Positions 28,913 to 39,186 of a DNA stretch of 64,000 nucleotides are shown here, in pieces. The stretch is from Competibacter_A sp037045685. GTDB taxonomy: Bacteria; Pseudomonadota; Gammaproteobacteria; Competibacterales; Competibacteraceae. Position numbers and translations under genes: made by a program. Positions within the stretch are counted from its first letter, which is position 1. Every line of letters begins with the position of its first letter. The notes under the pieces are model-generated. The model worked only from the letters and a program-made list of their open reading frames with translations, searched no databases and was not told the origin of the DNA. The stretch lies in the NCBI GenBank assembly GCA_037045685.1, contig JBAOII010000035.1, positions 372,001 through 436,000 on the forward strand, written 5' to 3'.

Positions 28913-29368
28913 TTAACCGGCCAGCCGCGCCAACAGGGCTTGGCCGGTCGGGGAACGAGCCTCCAGGCGGCAGGCCCGGCCCTCGTCGGCATAGTCGAGC
29001 CAAACCTCCAAATCCGCCGCCGGCAGTTCTCCCCGCCCGCGTTCCGGCCATTCGATCAGCAGCACCGCCTCGCCGTCGATCTGGTCGCGCAAGCCCAGAT
29101 ACTCCAGTTCCTCGGGGTCGGCCAGCCGGTACAAATCCCAGTGGAACAGCCGCCATCTTCCCGGTTGATACGGTTCGACCAGGGTAAAGGTCGGGCTTTT
29201 GACCGTGCCGGGATGGCCGAGCCCGCGCAGCAACCCGCGCGCCAGCGTGGTCTTGCCGGCGCCCAGGTCGCCGCGCAGATAGAGGACGCAACCGGGCGCC
29301 AGCGCCGAAGCCAGCCGGGCGCCGAGCGCTTCGGTGGCGGCTGCCGAGTCGAGATACCGCTCCAGCAT
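28913..29368 (-). CDS. tsaE: tRNA N6-threonylcarbamoyladenosine biosynthesis ATPase TsaE
   Basis: 151 aa, normal for TsaE (YjeE). Walker A is GDLGAGKTTLARGL, preceded by CVLYLRG. Downstream are TVKSPTFTLVEPY (the T-x-S-P-T-F switch segment) and FHWDLYRLADPEE. It works with TsaB and TsaD in t6A37 tRNA modification. It follows nnr on the same strand, the usual nnr-tsaE linkage in gammaproteobacteria, separated by a short palindromic repeat. Confidence 0.95.
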   Translation of the reverse strand: MLERYLDSAAATEALGARLASALAPGCVLYLRGDLGAGKTTLARGLLRGLGHPGTVKSPTFTLVEPYQPGRWRLFHWDLYRLADPEELEYLGLRDQIDGEAVLLIEWPERGRGELPAADLEVWLDYADEGRACRLEARSPTGQALLARLAG

Positions 29369-29384
29369 GAACCCTCACCCCCAA

Positions 29385-29410
29385 CCCCTCTCCCGCCAGC
29401 GGGCGAGGGG
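29385..29410. repeat. REP-like palindrome between nnr and tsaE
   Basis: CCCCTCtCCCGC-CA-GCGGGcGAGGGG is a 12-bp imperfect palindrome with one internal mismatch and a 2-base centre, preceded by CCCTCACCCCCAA. The composition resembles extragenic palindromic repeats common in GC-rich bacteria. No T-run follows it on either strand. Confidence 0.55.
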
Positions 29411-29421
29411 AGCCAAGATTT

Positions 29422-30907
<1,486 letters not shown>

Positions 30908-30977
30908 GGAAAACCTCCTTCACCGCGATGGTTGGAGGCACAATACGCCGGTCATTTTCCGAAATCCAGCCGCCGCC

Positions 30978-32054
30978 GTGACCCTTGCCCCGACCGACGC
31001 CCAACTCGCCCAACTCGCCGCCACCATCAAGGTTTGGGGGCGGGAACTCGGGTTCCAGCAAGTCGGCATCGCCGATATCGACTTGGGCGAGCACGAGGCG
31101 CGCTTGCTCGATTGGCTGGCGGCGGGGTTTCACGGCGAGATGGCGTACATGGTCCGGCACGGGGCCAAACGCGGCCGGCCGGCGGAGCTGGTGCCGGGCA
31201 CGGTGCGGGTGATTTCGGCGCGGATGGACTATTTCCCGCCGGAAGCCGCCGAGCCGTGGAGTGTCTTGAACCGCCCCGAACTCGGCTATGTTTCTCGCTA
31301 TGCGCTGGGCCGGGATTATCACAAGGTGCTGCGGAATCGCTTGCGACGGCTGGCCGAACGGATCGCCGCCGCCGTCGGCCCGTTCGGCTACCGGGTGTTC
31401 GCGGACAGCGCCCCGGTGCTGGAAAAGGCGTTGGCCGAAAAAGCCGGGTTGGGCTGGATCGGCAAGCACAGCAATCTGCTCGACCGCCACGCCGGTTCCT
31501 GGTTTTTTCTGGGTGAAATTTTCGTGGATTTGCCGCTGCCGGTGGACGCGCCGGCGACGGCGCATTGCGGGCGCTGCACCGCCTGTCTGGACGTTTGCCC
31601 GACCCGCGCCATCGTCGCGCCGTACCGGGTGGATGCCCGCCGCTGCATTTCATATCACACCATCGAGCTGCCCGGCTCGATCCCGCCGGAGTTTCGCCGC
31701 GCCATCGGCAACCGGATTTACGGCTGCGACGACTGCCAGTTGGCGTGTCCGTGGAACCGCTTTGCCCGGCCGAGCGTCGAGGCCGATTTCCGCGCCCGGC
31801 ACGGTTTGGATGCGGCGGGGCTGGTGGAACTGTTCGCGTGGGACGAGGCGGAGTTTTTGCGCCGGACCGAGGGCAGCGCCATCCGTCGGATCGGCCACGA
31901 ACGCTGGCTGCGCAACGTGGCTGTGGCCTTGGGCAACGCGCCGCGCTCGCCCGCGATTGTCGCCGCCTTACGGGCGCGGTCGGCGCATCCGTCGGCGCTG
32001 GTGCGGGAGCATGTCGTCTGGGCGCTGGCGGAGCGGAGCGGGCAAACCGGGTAA
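30978..32054 (+). CDS. queG: Epoxyqueuosine reductase QueG
   Basis: Cobalamin- and [4Fe-4S]-dependent reductase making queuosine in tRNA. The two ferredoxin clusters are clear: CGRCTACLDVCPTRAI and CDDCQLACPWN. LGWIGKHSNLL and the C-terminal HEAT-like repeat (ALRARSAHPSALVREHVVWAL) are also typical. I place the start at GTG 30978 (358 aa). An ATG at 30906 would give 382 aa (E. coli QueG is 379 aa) with a non-conserved N-terminus that overlaps nnr, so the start is open. Confidence 0.92.
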   Translation: MTLAPTDAQLAQLAATIKVWGRELGFQQVGIADIDLGEHEARLLDWLAAGFHGEMAYMVRHGAKRGRPAELVPGTVRVISARMDYFPPEAAEPWSVLNRPELGYVSRYALGRDYHKVLRNRLRRLAERIAAAVGPFGYRVFADSAPVLEKALAEKAGLGWIGKHSNLLDRHAGSWFFLGEIFVDLPLPVDAPATAHCGRCTACLDVCPTRAIVAPYRVDARRCISYHTIELPGSIPPEFRRAIGNRIYGCDDCQLACPWNRFARPSVEADFRARHGLDAAGLVELFAWDEAEFLRRTEGSAIRRIGHERWLRNVAVALGNAPRSPAIVAALRARSAHPSALVREHVVWALAERSGQTG

Positions 32055-32137
32055 GCGCGGTCGGCAGCAGCCCGTGTCGGCGCCCGCAATCGCTGTATGC
32101 CGCCGCAGAGCGCGGCCGGTAACTCGGAAGTCGCCCC

Positions 32138-33550
32138 TCAATCCTCGTCGCCGATCTGATATTCCTTGAGGCGGCGCTTCAGAGTGGACAGCGGAATGCC
32201 CAGTTCCCGAGCGACGGCGGCCTTGTTGCTCTGGTTGCGCTCCATGGAATCCAGAATCATCTGCCGCTCCATGTCCTTGAGGTGGGCGCGAGCGGCGGCG
32301 GTGCTGGCTTTCGGAGGCGGCGGCGGCGCGTTGGCCGGGCTGGCCGGCTGGATCGGCGCGGCCGAGGTCGGCGGCGAGGGTCGGACCGCGCCGGTTTCCT
32401 TCGCGAGCCGGATCTCCTTGGACAGCCGCAGATCCTCGGGCTGGATTTCCCGCTCGCCGCACATGACCGCCGCCCGCTCCAGCACGTTGCGCAACTCCCG
32501 AACGTTGCCCGGCCAGGAATAGCTCTGCAACGCCGTCATGGCCGCCGCCGAAATCCGGCAGTTGAGCTGCAAGCGCTCGCAAAGGTGCTGGACGATCAGC
32601 GGAATGTCCTCGGAAATTTCGCGCAACGCGGGCAGCTCGATGGGGACGACCGACAGCCGGTAGAACAGGTCGGTGCGGAACGTGCCGGCGCCGACCATGC
32701 TTTCCAGGTCGCGGTGGGTGGCGGTGATGACCCGCACGTCCACCCGCAACGGCTTGTCGGAACCGATCGGCGTCACTTCGCGGCTTTCCAGCACCCGCAG
32801 CAGTCGCGGTTGCAGGTCCAGCGGCAGCTCGCCGATTTCGTCGATGAACAGCGTGCCGGTGTGGGCTTGGCGGAACGCCCCCTCGCGCCCGCCGGTGGCG
32901 CCGGTAAAGGCGCCCTTGATATGGCCGAACAGGTCGTTGCGCACCATTTCCGGGTCGGTCACCGAGGCGTCGAACACCACCAGCGGTCCCGGCCGGCCGG
33001 AAAGCGCGTGCAGGGTGCGGGCCACCAGCTCTTTGCCGGCGCCGGACTGGCCGTGCAGGTGCACGGTGGTCGGGGTGGGGGCCACGGCCCGGATCAGGCC
33101 GTACAGCTCCCGCATGCGCGCGCTGGCGCCGACCAGTTCTCCCAAGTGATCCTGGCGCGGCACCGCCACCTTGCGCTCCTCGGTGTGCTGGCGGATCAGC
33201 ACGCGCGAGTACCCGAGCCGGCATTCGGCGTGTTCGGGCACGTAAGCTTCGGTGATGCGCACATCGTTGATGAAGGTGCCGTTGGTGGAGCCCAAATCCC
33301 GTAGCAGCAGCCCCTCCGAGGTCATGCGGATCTCGGCGTGCCGCCGCGAAATCGCCCGGTCGGTCAACACCACGTCGTTGTCGGCGGCGGTGCCGATCCG
33401 CACCGTCGGCAAGCCGAGACTGGTTTCCTGTCCCGCGTCCGGACCGGAGAGGACGCGCAGCTCGATGACTTCGAATTGAACGCGCAGTTGGGACTGAGCT
33501 GTGGCGACGATGATTTCGGTACCGTCGCCGGAAGGGATGGATGAGGACAT
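32138..33550 (-). CDS. FHA-domain sigma-54-dependent transcriptional activator
   Basis: 470 aa. FHA domain at about 30-115 with the phosphothreonine-binding pattern RIGTAADNDV, SRRHAEI and GSTNGTFIN. Sigma-54 AAA+ domain with Walker A GQSGAGKE (167-174), the GAFTGA loop (213-218) and Walker B FIDEIG (235-240). A Pro/Ala linker and a Fis-type HTH (NKAAVARELGIPLSTLKRRL) follow. The FHA replaces the usual receiver domain, so input is probably a protein phosphorylated by a Ser/Thr kinase rather than a two-component phosphorelay. Two Ser/Thr kinases lie in this window. Target promoters are unknown. Confidence 0.94.
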   Translation of the reverse strand: MSSSIPSGDGTEIIVATAQSQLRVQFEVIELRVLSGPDAGQETSLGLPTVRIGTAADNDVVLTDRAISRRHAEIRMTSEGLLLRDLGSTNGTFINDVRITEAYVPEHAECRLGYSRVLIRQHTEERKVAVPRQDHLGELVGASARMRELYGLIRAVAPTPTTVHLHGQSGAGKELVARTLHALSGRPGPLVVFDASVTDPEMVRNDLFGHIKGAFTGATGGREGAFRQAHTGTLFIDEIGELPLDLQPRLLRVLESREVTPIGSDKPLRVDVRVITATHRDLESMVGAGTFRTDLFYRLSVVPIELPALREISEDIPLIVQHLCERLQLNCRISAAAMTALQSYSWPGNVRELRNVLERAAVMCGEREIQPEDLRLSKEIRLAKETGAVRPSPPTSAAPIQPASPANAPPPPPKASTAAARAHLKDMERQMILDSMERNQSNKAAVARELGIPLSTLKRRLKEYQIGDED

Positions 33551-33885
33551 TGCAACCCACCGGAGGAGTCGTTGGTTTGCTTATATTAGTTCAATCCGGG
33601 TCCGGGGCAACGATAAAGACCCAGAGTTTGTTCCCTCGCTGACGGGGACGGGATGCGACGGCTCGGCCGCTCGCGGCACGGATCGATGTATCGGCATGAT
33701 TTGCCCTAAAAATCTTGATTTCCGCGCCCGCCGGGACTTGACTGATTGGAGCGGATTTCCGGTCGATGGCTCTTGGCCCGCAATGAAATTTTTTGATTGC
33801 CAGATGGTTTTGTCATAATTAAACTTCAATCGTCTTACAATTATAGTTGTTTATCAGAATTATTTGTTGTTAATGAGGATTAATT
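33551..33885. other. Non-coding interval between divergent regulators, AT-rich at its right end
   Basis: 335 bases without a plausible gene. From about 33785 to 33885 the sequence becomes markedly AT-rich before the Cache-HAMP gene. It probably holds promoters for both flanking genes; I could not find a convincing -24/-12 sigma-54 pair or -35/-10 pair. Confidence 0.5.
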
Positions 33886-34968
33886 ATGACACAAAAATTT
33901 GAACTGAAAATCTTCCATAAGATTTTGCTGACGATGCTTGTCGTCGCGTTGATCCCCTTGGCCGGGCTGTTGTACGTCAGCGGCTACCAGCTAGAGCAGA
34001 ATTGGCGCCGCAACGTGGAGTTGCATCTGACGCTGACGGCGGACGGGCTGGTGGGCAAGGTCAACGGCTGGGTGGACACCAACCTGCGGGCGCTGCGGGA
34101 GAACGCCGCCCTGGCCGACACGGTCTCGATGGATGCCGCCAAGCAAAAGCCGATCCTGAAGGCCGTGCAGAGCGCCTACGGATGGGCTTACCTGGTGTTC
34201 ACCGTCAGTCGCGACGGTCAAAACGTCGGGCGCAGCGACGACGAGTCCCCGCAAAAATTCCAGTACGGTGATCGGAGTTACTTCAAGCAGGTCATCGAGG
34301 GCAAGCCGGTCGGGCAAGAGGTGGTGATCGGGAAAACCTCCCAGAAACCGGCCCTGATTCTGGCCGGCCCGATCCGTGGCGCGGACAATGCGGTCCAGGG
34401 AGTCATGGCGCTCGCCATGCATCTGGTGGATATCTCTCGGGTGATCGTGGGGGCCAAGATCGGCGAGACCGGATTTGCTATCCTGTTGGACGAAAAGAAC
34501 AAGGCCATCGCCCACGGCCGCCCGGCACAAGTCGCGCAAGAGCTGCAAGACATGAGCGCGCATCCGGCGTTGAGTGCCGCGACGGCGGAGCAAGGGCCGG
34601 TCATCTACGAGCAGGACGGCAAGCGCGTCGTCGCCCACACCCGCAAGACCGATCTGGGCTGGACCCTGATCGTCCAGCAGGACTACGACGACGCTTTTGC
34701 GCCGCTGCTGGAAGCCCGGCGCAACGCCTTGATCCTGATCGGGTGCGCGCTGGTGCTGGTGGTGGCCTTCGCTTACCTGCTGTCCCGACAACTGGCGCGC
34801 CCGATCTCGGAATTGACCGCCGTGGCCGAAAATCTCAGCCGAGGCAACTTCGAGACCAAGATCGTCGGAATCGAGCGCCGCGACGAAATCGGCGCCCTGG
34901 CGCGCGCCGTCGAGCGGATGGCGGTCAGCATCAAGATGGCCTTCGAGCGGCTGCGCAAGAAGGCGTGA
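33886..34968 (+). CDS. Membrane sensor with Cache and HAMP domains, no output domain
   Basis: 360 aa. Membrane helix at about 13-35, then an extracytoplasmic dCache-like domain (WAYLVFTVSRDGQNVGRS, YGDRSYFKQVIEGKPVGQE, KPALILAGPIR, GETGFAILLDEKN, VVAHTRKTDLGWTLIVQQD). A second helix (ALILIGCALVLVVAFAYLL) and a HAMP domain (RPISELTAVAENLSRGNFE, RDEIGALARAVERM) follow. The protein ends right after HAMP; no kinase, cyclase or methyl-accepting region follows. The RBS GAGGA precedes the ATG. A small protein gene follows at 35030 and may be its partner. Confidence 0.9.
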   Translation: MTQKFELKIFHKILLTMLVVALIPLAGLLYVSGYQLEQNWRRNVELHLTLTADGLVGKVNGWVDTNLRALRENAALADTVSMDAAKQKPILKAVQSAYGWAYLVFTVSRDGQNVGRSDDESPQKFQYGDRSYFKQVIEGKPVGQEVVIGKTSQKPALILAGPIRGADNAVQGVMALAMHLVDISRVIVGAKIGETGFAILLDEKNKAIAHGRPAQVAQELQDMSAHPALSAATAEQGPVIYEQDGKRVVAHTRKTDLGWTLIVQQDYDDAFAPLLEARRNALILIGCALVLVVAFAYLLSRQLARPISELTAVAENLSRGNFETKIVGIERRDEIGALARAVERMAVSIKMAFERLRKKA

Positions 34969-35029
34969 CACTGGCTGGCGTCCGTCGCGACATCCGTAGC
35001 CCGGACGGCGCGCTTTGGGGGAACAAGGC

Positions 35030-35587
35030 ATGGCTCAACCGCAACCGCAACACGCCGACTTCGCGAAATTCGCGAGCGAGGAGCTGTCCCGGCTGTCCCT
35101 GGATCGGCGCACCGGCACGCTCTACATCGTGACCACCACCAGCCTGCTGGCGCAGTTTGGCCTGAGCAACGGCGAGATCACCTTCCTGTCGGTGCAAAAC
35201 AAACACGCGCTGGAAGCGCTGGAAGCGCTGGAAGCGCTGCTCAAGCAAGGCGCTTCGGTCGGCACTTCCCGGTTCGCGGACGGGCATGTGCCGAGCTTCA
35301 AGATGGCGCTGCCGTCGACCGGCCAGATCCTGGACTTGCTGGGCAAGAAGTCCGGGCCTTTGCCGCGCGAGGCCGATCCGCGCAGCGAGCGGATGACCGA
35401 ACAGACTAAAATGATCGTGGAGGAAGAGCTCGTGGAATTGATCGGGCCGATCGCCGCTATCCTGTGCGATGAGGTTTGGAGTTCGGTCGGTAGCTTGGAT
35501 GCGGTTTTGGAGGCGTTGATCCGGGAACTGCCCGATCCCGACCAGGCCGCGCGGTTCCGGAAAAACGTGCTCAAGCGGTTGTCGTGA
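35030..35587 (+). CDS. DUF4388-like small signalling protein with C-terminal helical domain
   Basis: About 185 aa from the ATG at 35030 (GGGGGA 8 bases upstream). The N-terminal part (RRTGTLYIVTTTSLLAQFGLSNGEITFLS) resembles the DUF4388/PatA-type N-terminal fold. After a linker, the C-terminal helical unit VEEELVELIGPIAAILCDEVW to LPDPDQAARFRKNVLKRL resembles the LxxxLGPIA-type domain seen at the ends of some bacterial kinases and FHA proteins. Neither match is certain. It starts about 60 bases after the Cache-HAMP gene and is probably in its operon. Confidence 0.7.
   Translation: MAQPQPQHADFAKFASEELSRLSLDRRTGTLYIVTTTSLLAQFGLSNGEITFLSVQNKHALEALEALEALLKQGASVGTSRFADGHVPSFKMALPSTGQILDLLGKKSGPLPREADPRSERMTEQTKMIVEEELVELIGPIAAILCDEVWSSVGSLDAVLEALIRELPDPDQAARFRKNVLKRLS
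35210..35236. repeat. Triple 9-bp tandem repeat in coding sequence
   Basis: CTGGAAGCG occurs three times head to tail and encodes LEALEALEA in the DUF4388-like protein. It keeps the frame, so copy-number slippage would add or remove three residues. Confidence 0.85.
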
Positions 35588-35606
35588 CCGGAGCCGTGTG
35601 GCGATG

Positions 35607-36596
35607 TCAGGCGGCGGGCGAGGCGCTTCGTTCCGCGTGATGGCAGGCCACCAGCCGCCCCTCGACCGGGCGCAGTTCGGGGCGGATTTGCCGGCATTCG
35701 CCGTCGGCCAGCGGGCAACGGGCATGAAAGGCGCAGCCGGACGGCGGATCGAGCGGCGAGGGCAGTTCGCCGGCCAGCGGCGCGCGTTCCAGCCGCCGGG
35801 CGGGATCGAGTCGCGGCATGGCGGCCAGCAGGGCGCGGGTGTAGGGATGGCGGGGCCGCTCGAACAAAGCCTCCCGCGCGCCCTGTTCGACCGGCCGACC
35901 CAAGTACATCACCAGCACCTCGTCGGCGATGTGGCGCACCACGCCCAGGTCGTGGGAGATGAACACGTAGGCCACGCCCATCTCGTCCTGCAAGTCCAGC
36001 AGCAGGTTGAGCACCTGCGCCTGGATCGACACGTCCAGCGCCGACACCGGCTCGTCGGCCACCACCACCGGCGGTTGCAGGATCAGGGCGCGGGCGATGG
36101 CGACCCGCTGGCGCTGGCCGCCGGAGAACATGTGCGGGTAGCGGTCGTAATGCTCGGGGCGCAGCCCGACCCGCGCCATCATCGCCCGCACCTTTTCCTC
36201 GCGCGCCCGTTGCCGGAGGTCGGTGTTGACGATCAGCGGCTCTTCCAGAATCTTGCCGATCTTCTGCCGGGGGTTCAGCGAGCTGTAGGGGTTCTGGAAC
36301 ACCATCTGGACGTGGCGGCGGGCGGCGCGGCGTTCCGGTTCGCCCGCCTGGGCCAGATCGCGGCCCCGCAGCCGCAGCACGCCGCCGCTCGGCGTTTCGA
36401 TCAGGGTCAACTGCCGGGCCAGGGTGGATTTGCCGCAACCGGATTCTCCCACCACCGCCAGCGTCCGATGTGGATGCAGGGCGAAGGACACCCCGTCCAG
36501 CGCCCGCACCGTGGCCGGCGGCTGGAACCAGCCGCGAGCGACGGTGTAATGGCGGCTCAGGCGTTCGGCTTCCAGCACGGGCTTGATATCAGACAT
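35607..36596 (-). CDS. dppF: Dipeptide/oligopeptide ABC transporter ATP-binding protein DppF
   Basis: About 329 aa. Walker A is GESGCGKSTLARQL, the signature is FSGGQRQRVAIARAL, and Walker B is VVADEPVSALDVS. The C-terminal oligopeptide extension has its Cys cluster (GCAFHARCPLADGECR). The ATG at 36596 is chosen; 36617 is an alternative that overlaps dppD further. It is the last gene of the dpp operon. Confidence 0.92.
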   Translation of the reverse strand: MSDIKPVLEAERLSRHYTVARGWFQPPATVRALDGVSFALHPHRTLAVVGESGCGKSTLARQLTLIETPSGGVLRLRGRDLAQAGEPERRAARRHVQMVFQNPYSSLNPRQKIGKILEEPLIVNTDLRQRAREEKVRAMMARVGLRPEHYDRYPHMFSGGQRQRVAIARALILQPPVVVADEPVSALDVSIQAQVLNLLLDLQDEMGVAYVFISHDLGVVRHIADEVLVMYLGRPVEQGAREALFERPRHPYTRALLAAMPRLDPARRLERAPLAGELPSPLDPPSGCAFHARCPLADGECRQIRPELRPVEGRLVACHHAERSASPAA

Positions 36597-37575
36597 GATC
36601 CGGCGTTCCCCGCTCATCGAGCGGCGTGTGACAGCGGGTTTGCCGGTCGGGGCCGACCCCGCGCAATTCGGGCGGCGTCAGCCGGCAGCGTTCGGCGGCG
36701 AACGCGCAGCGCGGATGCAGCAGGCAGCCGGCCGGGCGGTCGTACTGGCCCGGCACCACCCCCGTCAGGGTCGCCAAGCGGCGTTCGCCCGCCCCGCGTT
36801 CCGGCAAGGAGGCCAGCAGGGCGGCGGTGTAGGGATGGCGCGGCGCGGCGAAGACCGTTTCGATGGGGCCGGTTTCCACCACCTGCCCGGCGTACATCAC
36901 CACCACCCGCTGACAGGTTTCCGCCGCCAGCGCCAGATCGTGGGTGATCAGGATCAAAGCCATGCCGCGCTGGCGCTGCAAATCGCGCAGCAGGCTCATG
37001 ATCTGCGCCTGGATGGTCACGTCCAGCGCCGTGGTCGGCTCGTCGGCGATCAGCAGGCGCGGGTTGCAGGCGATGGCCATGGCGATCAGCACCCGCTGGC
37101 TCATGCCGCCGGACAACTGGTGCGGGAAAGCGCGCAGCCGGCTGGCCGGGTCGGGGATGCCGACCTGCTCCAGCAGCGCCAGCGCCCGTTGCCGCCGGGC
37201 GGTTCGAGAGCCACCCTCGTGGACCTTCAGCGTTTCTTCGATCTGGAAGCCGACCGTGTAGCAGGGATCGAGGCTGGTCATCGGGTCCTGGAAGATCATC
37301 GCCAGGTCTTTGCCGGTCAGCTTGCGCCGCGCCTGGGGCGACAGGTTCAGCAAATCCCGGCCGTCGAAGGACAATCGGCGAGCATCGACCCTGCCCGGAA
37401 ACTCCACCAGCCCCAGCACCGCCAGCGACAACACCGATTTGCCGGAGCCCGATTCGCCGACCACGCCGATCACCTCGCCCGGCTCCACCCGCAGATCGAC
37501 CCCATCCACCGCCCGGAACGGCGCTTTGGCCGCGCCGAATTCCACCGTCAGCCGTTCGATGTCGAGCAGGGCCAT
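36589..37575 (-). CDS. dppD: Dipeptide/oligopeptide ABC transporter ATP-binding protein DppD
   Basis: 328 aa. It begins MALLDIERLTVEFG. Walker A is GESGSGKSVLSLAV, the signature is LSGGMSQRVLIAMAI, and Walker B is LLIADEPTTALDVT. The C-terminal extension has CLLHPRCAFAAERC, a Cys motif typical of Dpp/Opp ATPases. The start lies 2 bases after the dppC stop. The frame is open far upstream, but that stretch is antisense-like shadow of dppC. Confidence 0.93.
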   Translation of the reverse strand: MALLDIERLTVEFGAAKAPFRAVDGVDLRVEPGEVIGVVGESGSGKSVLSLAVLGLVEFPGRVDARRLSFDGRDLLNLSPQARRKLTGKDLAMIFQDPMTSLDPCYTVGFQIEETLKVHEGGSRTARRQRALALLEQVGIPDPASRLRAFPHQLSGGMSQRVLIAMAIACNPRLLIADEPTTALDVTIQAQIMSLLRDLQRQRGMALILITHDLALAAETCQRVVVMYAGQVVETGPIETVFAAPRHPYTAALLASLPERGAGERRLATLTGVVPGQYDRPAGCLLHPRCAFAAERCRLTPPELRGVGPDRQTRCHTPLDERGTPDHV

Positions 37576-37577
37576 GG

Positions 37578-38465
37578 TCAGCGTTTCAGTTTCGGGTCGA
37601 GGGCGTCGCGCAGGCCGTCGCCCATCAGGTTGAAGGCCAGCACGGTGAGCAGAATCGCCAGGCCGGGGAAAGTGACCACCCACCAGGCGCGCTGGATGAA
37701 CTGGCGGGCGTCGGCCAGCATCGTGCCCCATTCCGGGGTCGGCGGCTGCGCGCCCAGGCCGAGAAAGCCGAGCGCGGCGGCGTCGAGAATGGCGGCGGAG
37801 AAGCCGAGCGTGGCCTGCACGATCAGCGGGGCGAGACAGTTGGGCAGCACGTTGACGAACATTTGCCGCAGCAGGCCAGCGCCGGCCACCTGGCTGGCCA
37901 TCACGTAGTCCTTGGCGGTTTCGGCGATGACGCTGGCGCGGGTCAGCCGGACGTAGTGCGGCAGGACCACGACCGCGATGGCGATCATCGCGTTGGTCAG
38001 GCTGGGGCCGAGCACGGCGACGATGGCGATGGCCAGCAGCAGGCTGGGCAGGGCCAGCATGATGTCCATCAGCCGCATGATCAAGGTTTCCACCGCACCC
38101 CGGAAAAAGCCGGCCACCAGCCCCAAAATCACCCCCGCCGCCAGCGACAGCGTGACCACGATGCAGCCGATCAGCAGCGAGACCCGCGACCCGTACAGCA
38201 GCCGGGACAGAAGATCGCGGCCCACGTCGTCGGTGCCGAGCGGATAGGTCCAGGAGCCGCCAGCCAGCCACGCCGGCGGCAGCAACAGGGCATCGCGGTA
38301 CTGTTCCGCCGGCGGGTGCGGCGCCAGCCACGGCGCGAGCAGCGCGGCCACCAGCAAGACGACGATTACCGCCAGCCCGGCCACCGCGCCGGCGTTCTCG
38401 CGGAAATGGCTCCAGAACTCCCGCAGCGGACCGGGCGGAGCGGTGACGAGGACGTGATCGGTCAT
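37578..38465 (-). CDS. dppC: Dipeptide ABC transporter permease DppC
   Basis: 295 aa (E. coli DppC is 300 aa) with six predicted spans. The N-terminal PLREFWSHFRENAGAVAGL and the periplasmic YPLGTDDVGRDLLSRLLYG are hallmarks of DppC/OppC, and the coupling loop is FLGLGAQPPTPEWG. Its ATG overlaps the TGA of the preceding PIN-toxin gene (ATGA), so it may be translationally coupled to the toxin. Confidence 0.95.
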   Translation of the reverse strand: MTDHVLVTAPPGPLREFWSHFRENAGAVAGLAVIVVLLVAALLAPWLAPHPPAEQYRDALLLPPAWLAGGSWTYPLGTDDVGRDLLSRLLYGSRVSLLIGCIVVTLSLAAGVILGLVAGFFRGAVETLIMRLMDIMLALPSLLLAIAIVAVLGPSLTNAMIAIAVVVLPHYVRLTRASVIAETAKDYVMASQVAGAGLLRQMFVNVLPNCLAPLIVQATLGFSAAILDAAALGFLGLGAQPPTPEWGTMLADARQFIQRAWWVVTFPGLAILLTVLAFNLMGDGLRDALDPKLKR

Positions 38466-38890
38466 GCGGGTTCGCCGTCGCCGTTCGGCGGGGGAACACT
38501 GTCCCAGACGACGCGGACACCAGGGTATTGCGGGATCACCTCATCGCGGGTCACCAACGGCGCGTCATATTCCATCGCAGTAGCGATGATGAGGCGATCC
38601 CAGGGATCGCGGTGGATCTGCGGGAGTTGCGCGGCGCGGAGAGCGATCTCGGGCAAGAGTGGCAACAGCTCTATACCCTGCGCCTCCAATGCTTGGCCGA
38701 ACCATTCCTCGGGCGAAAGCTGAACCTTCAGACGACCGCGCTCGAAGTGTAAGGCGAGTTCATAGGGCGAGATGGCGCTGACGCCCAGTCGGTCTTCCAG
38801 GCTTTCCAGCCATTCCCGTAAAGGTCTGGGCAATACTTCGGGGATGGCCAACCATTGAAACCAGACATGCGTGTCCAGCACGACCATCAT
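38462..38890 (-). CDS. PIN-domain toxin (VapC-type) inserted in the dpp operon
   Basis: About 142 aa from the ATG at 38890 (MMVVLDTHVWFQWL). PIN acidic residues: LDTHVW (Asp), SAISPYELAL (Glu), HRDPWDRLIIATA (Asp pair) and VTRDEVI (Asp). It is a predicted Mg-dependent RNase. Its start overlaps the antitoxin stop (ATGA) and its stop overlaps the dppC start (ATGA). It therefore sits seamlessly between dppB and dppC, where E. coli-type dpp operons have no gene. Confidence 0.88.
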   Translation of the reverse strand: MMVVLDTHVWFQWLAIPEVLPRPLREWLESLEDRLGVSAISPYELALHFERGRLKVQLSPEEWFGQALEAQGIELLPLLPEIALRAAQLPQIHRDPWDRLIIATAMEYDAPLVTRDEVIPQYPGVRVVWDSVPPPNGDGEPA

Positions 38891-39162
38891 TTCGCCTCCT
38901 GCGCGCAATAGAGTTCGCGCCACTCCTTTTCGAGTTCGGCATCCATTTCATCCAATTCTTGTTCGCCGAGGACGGACGCCGATAAGTCGCCGTCGATTTC
39001 TACGCTGCCGCGCAAAACCGGCGAGGGCTGACGCCGCTTGGGTCGCGTCCCAGGCTCGGGGCGCAACACGACAACCTCTACCTTTTCGTAAGGCGTCAGT
39101 ATAGGCAGGCCGGTCAAACGACCCTCTCGATCTGCGGTCAGATACAGCTTTTCGGCCAGCAT
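38887..39162 (-). CDS. Antitoxin partner of the dpp-embedded PIN toxin
   Basis: 91 aa. The start MLAEKLYLTADREGRLTGLP and then KVEVVVLRPE resembles the short beta-strand N-termini of AbrB-like/DUF2281-type antitoxins. The C-terminal third is acidic and helical (GEQELDEMDAELEKEWREL), as expected of a toxin-wrapping tail. The family is not certain; the role is inferred from size, stop-start overlap with the PIN gene and order. It lies 24 bases downstream of dppB. Confidence 0.7.
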   Translation of the reverse strand: MLAEKLYLTADREGRLTGLPILTPYEKVEVVVLRPEPGTRPKRRQPSPVLRGSVEIDGDLSASVLGEQELDEMDAELEKEWRELYCAQEAK

Positions 39163-39186
39163 GGCGTTCTCCTCTCGAAATCGGGG

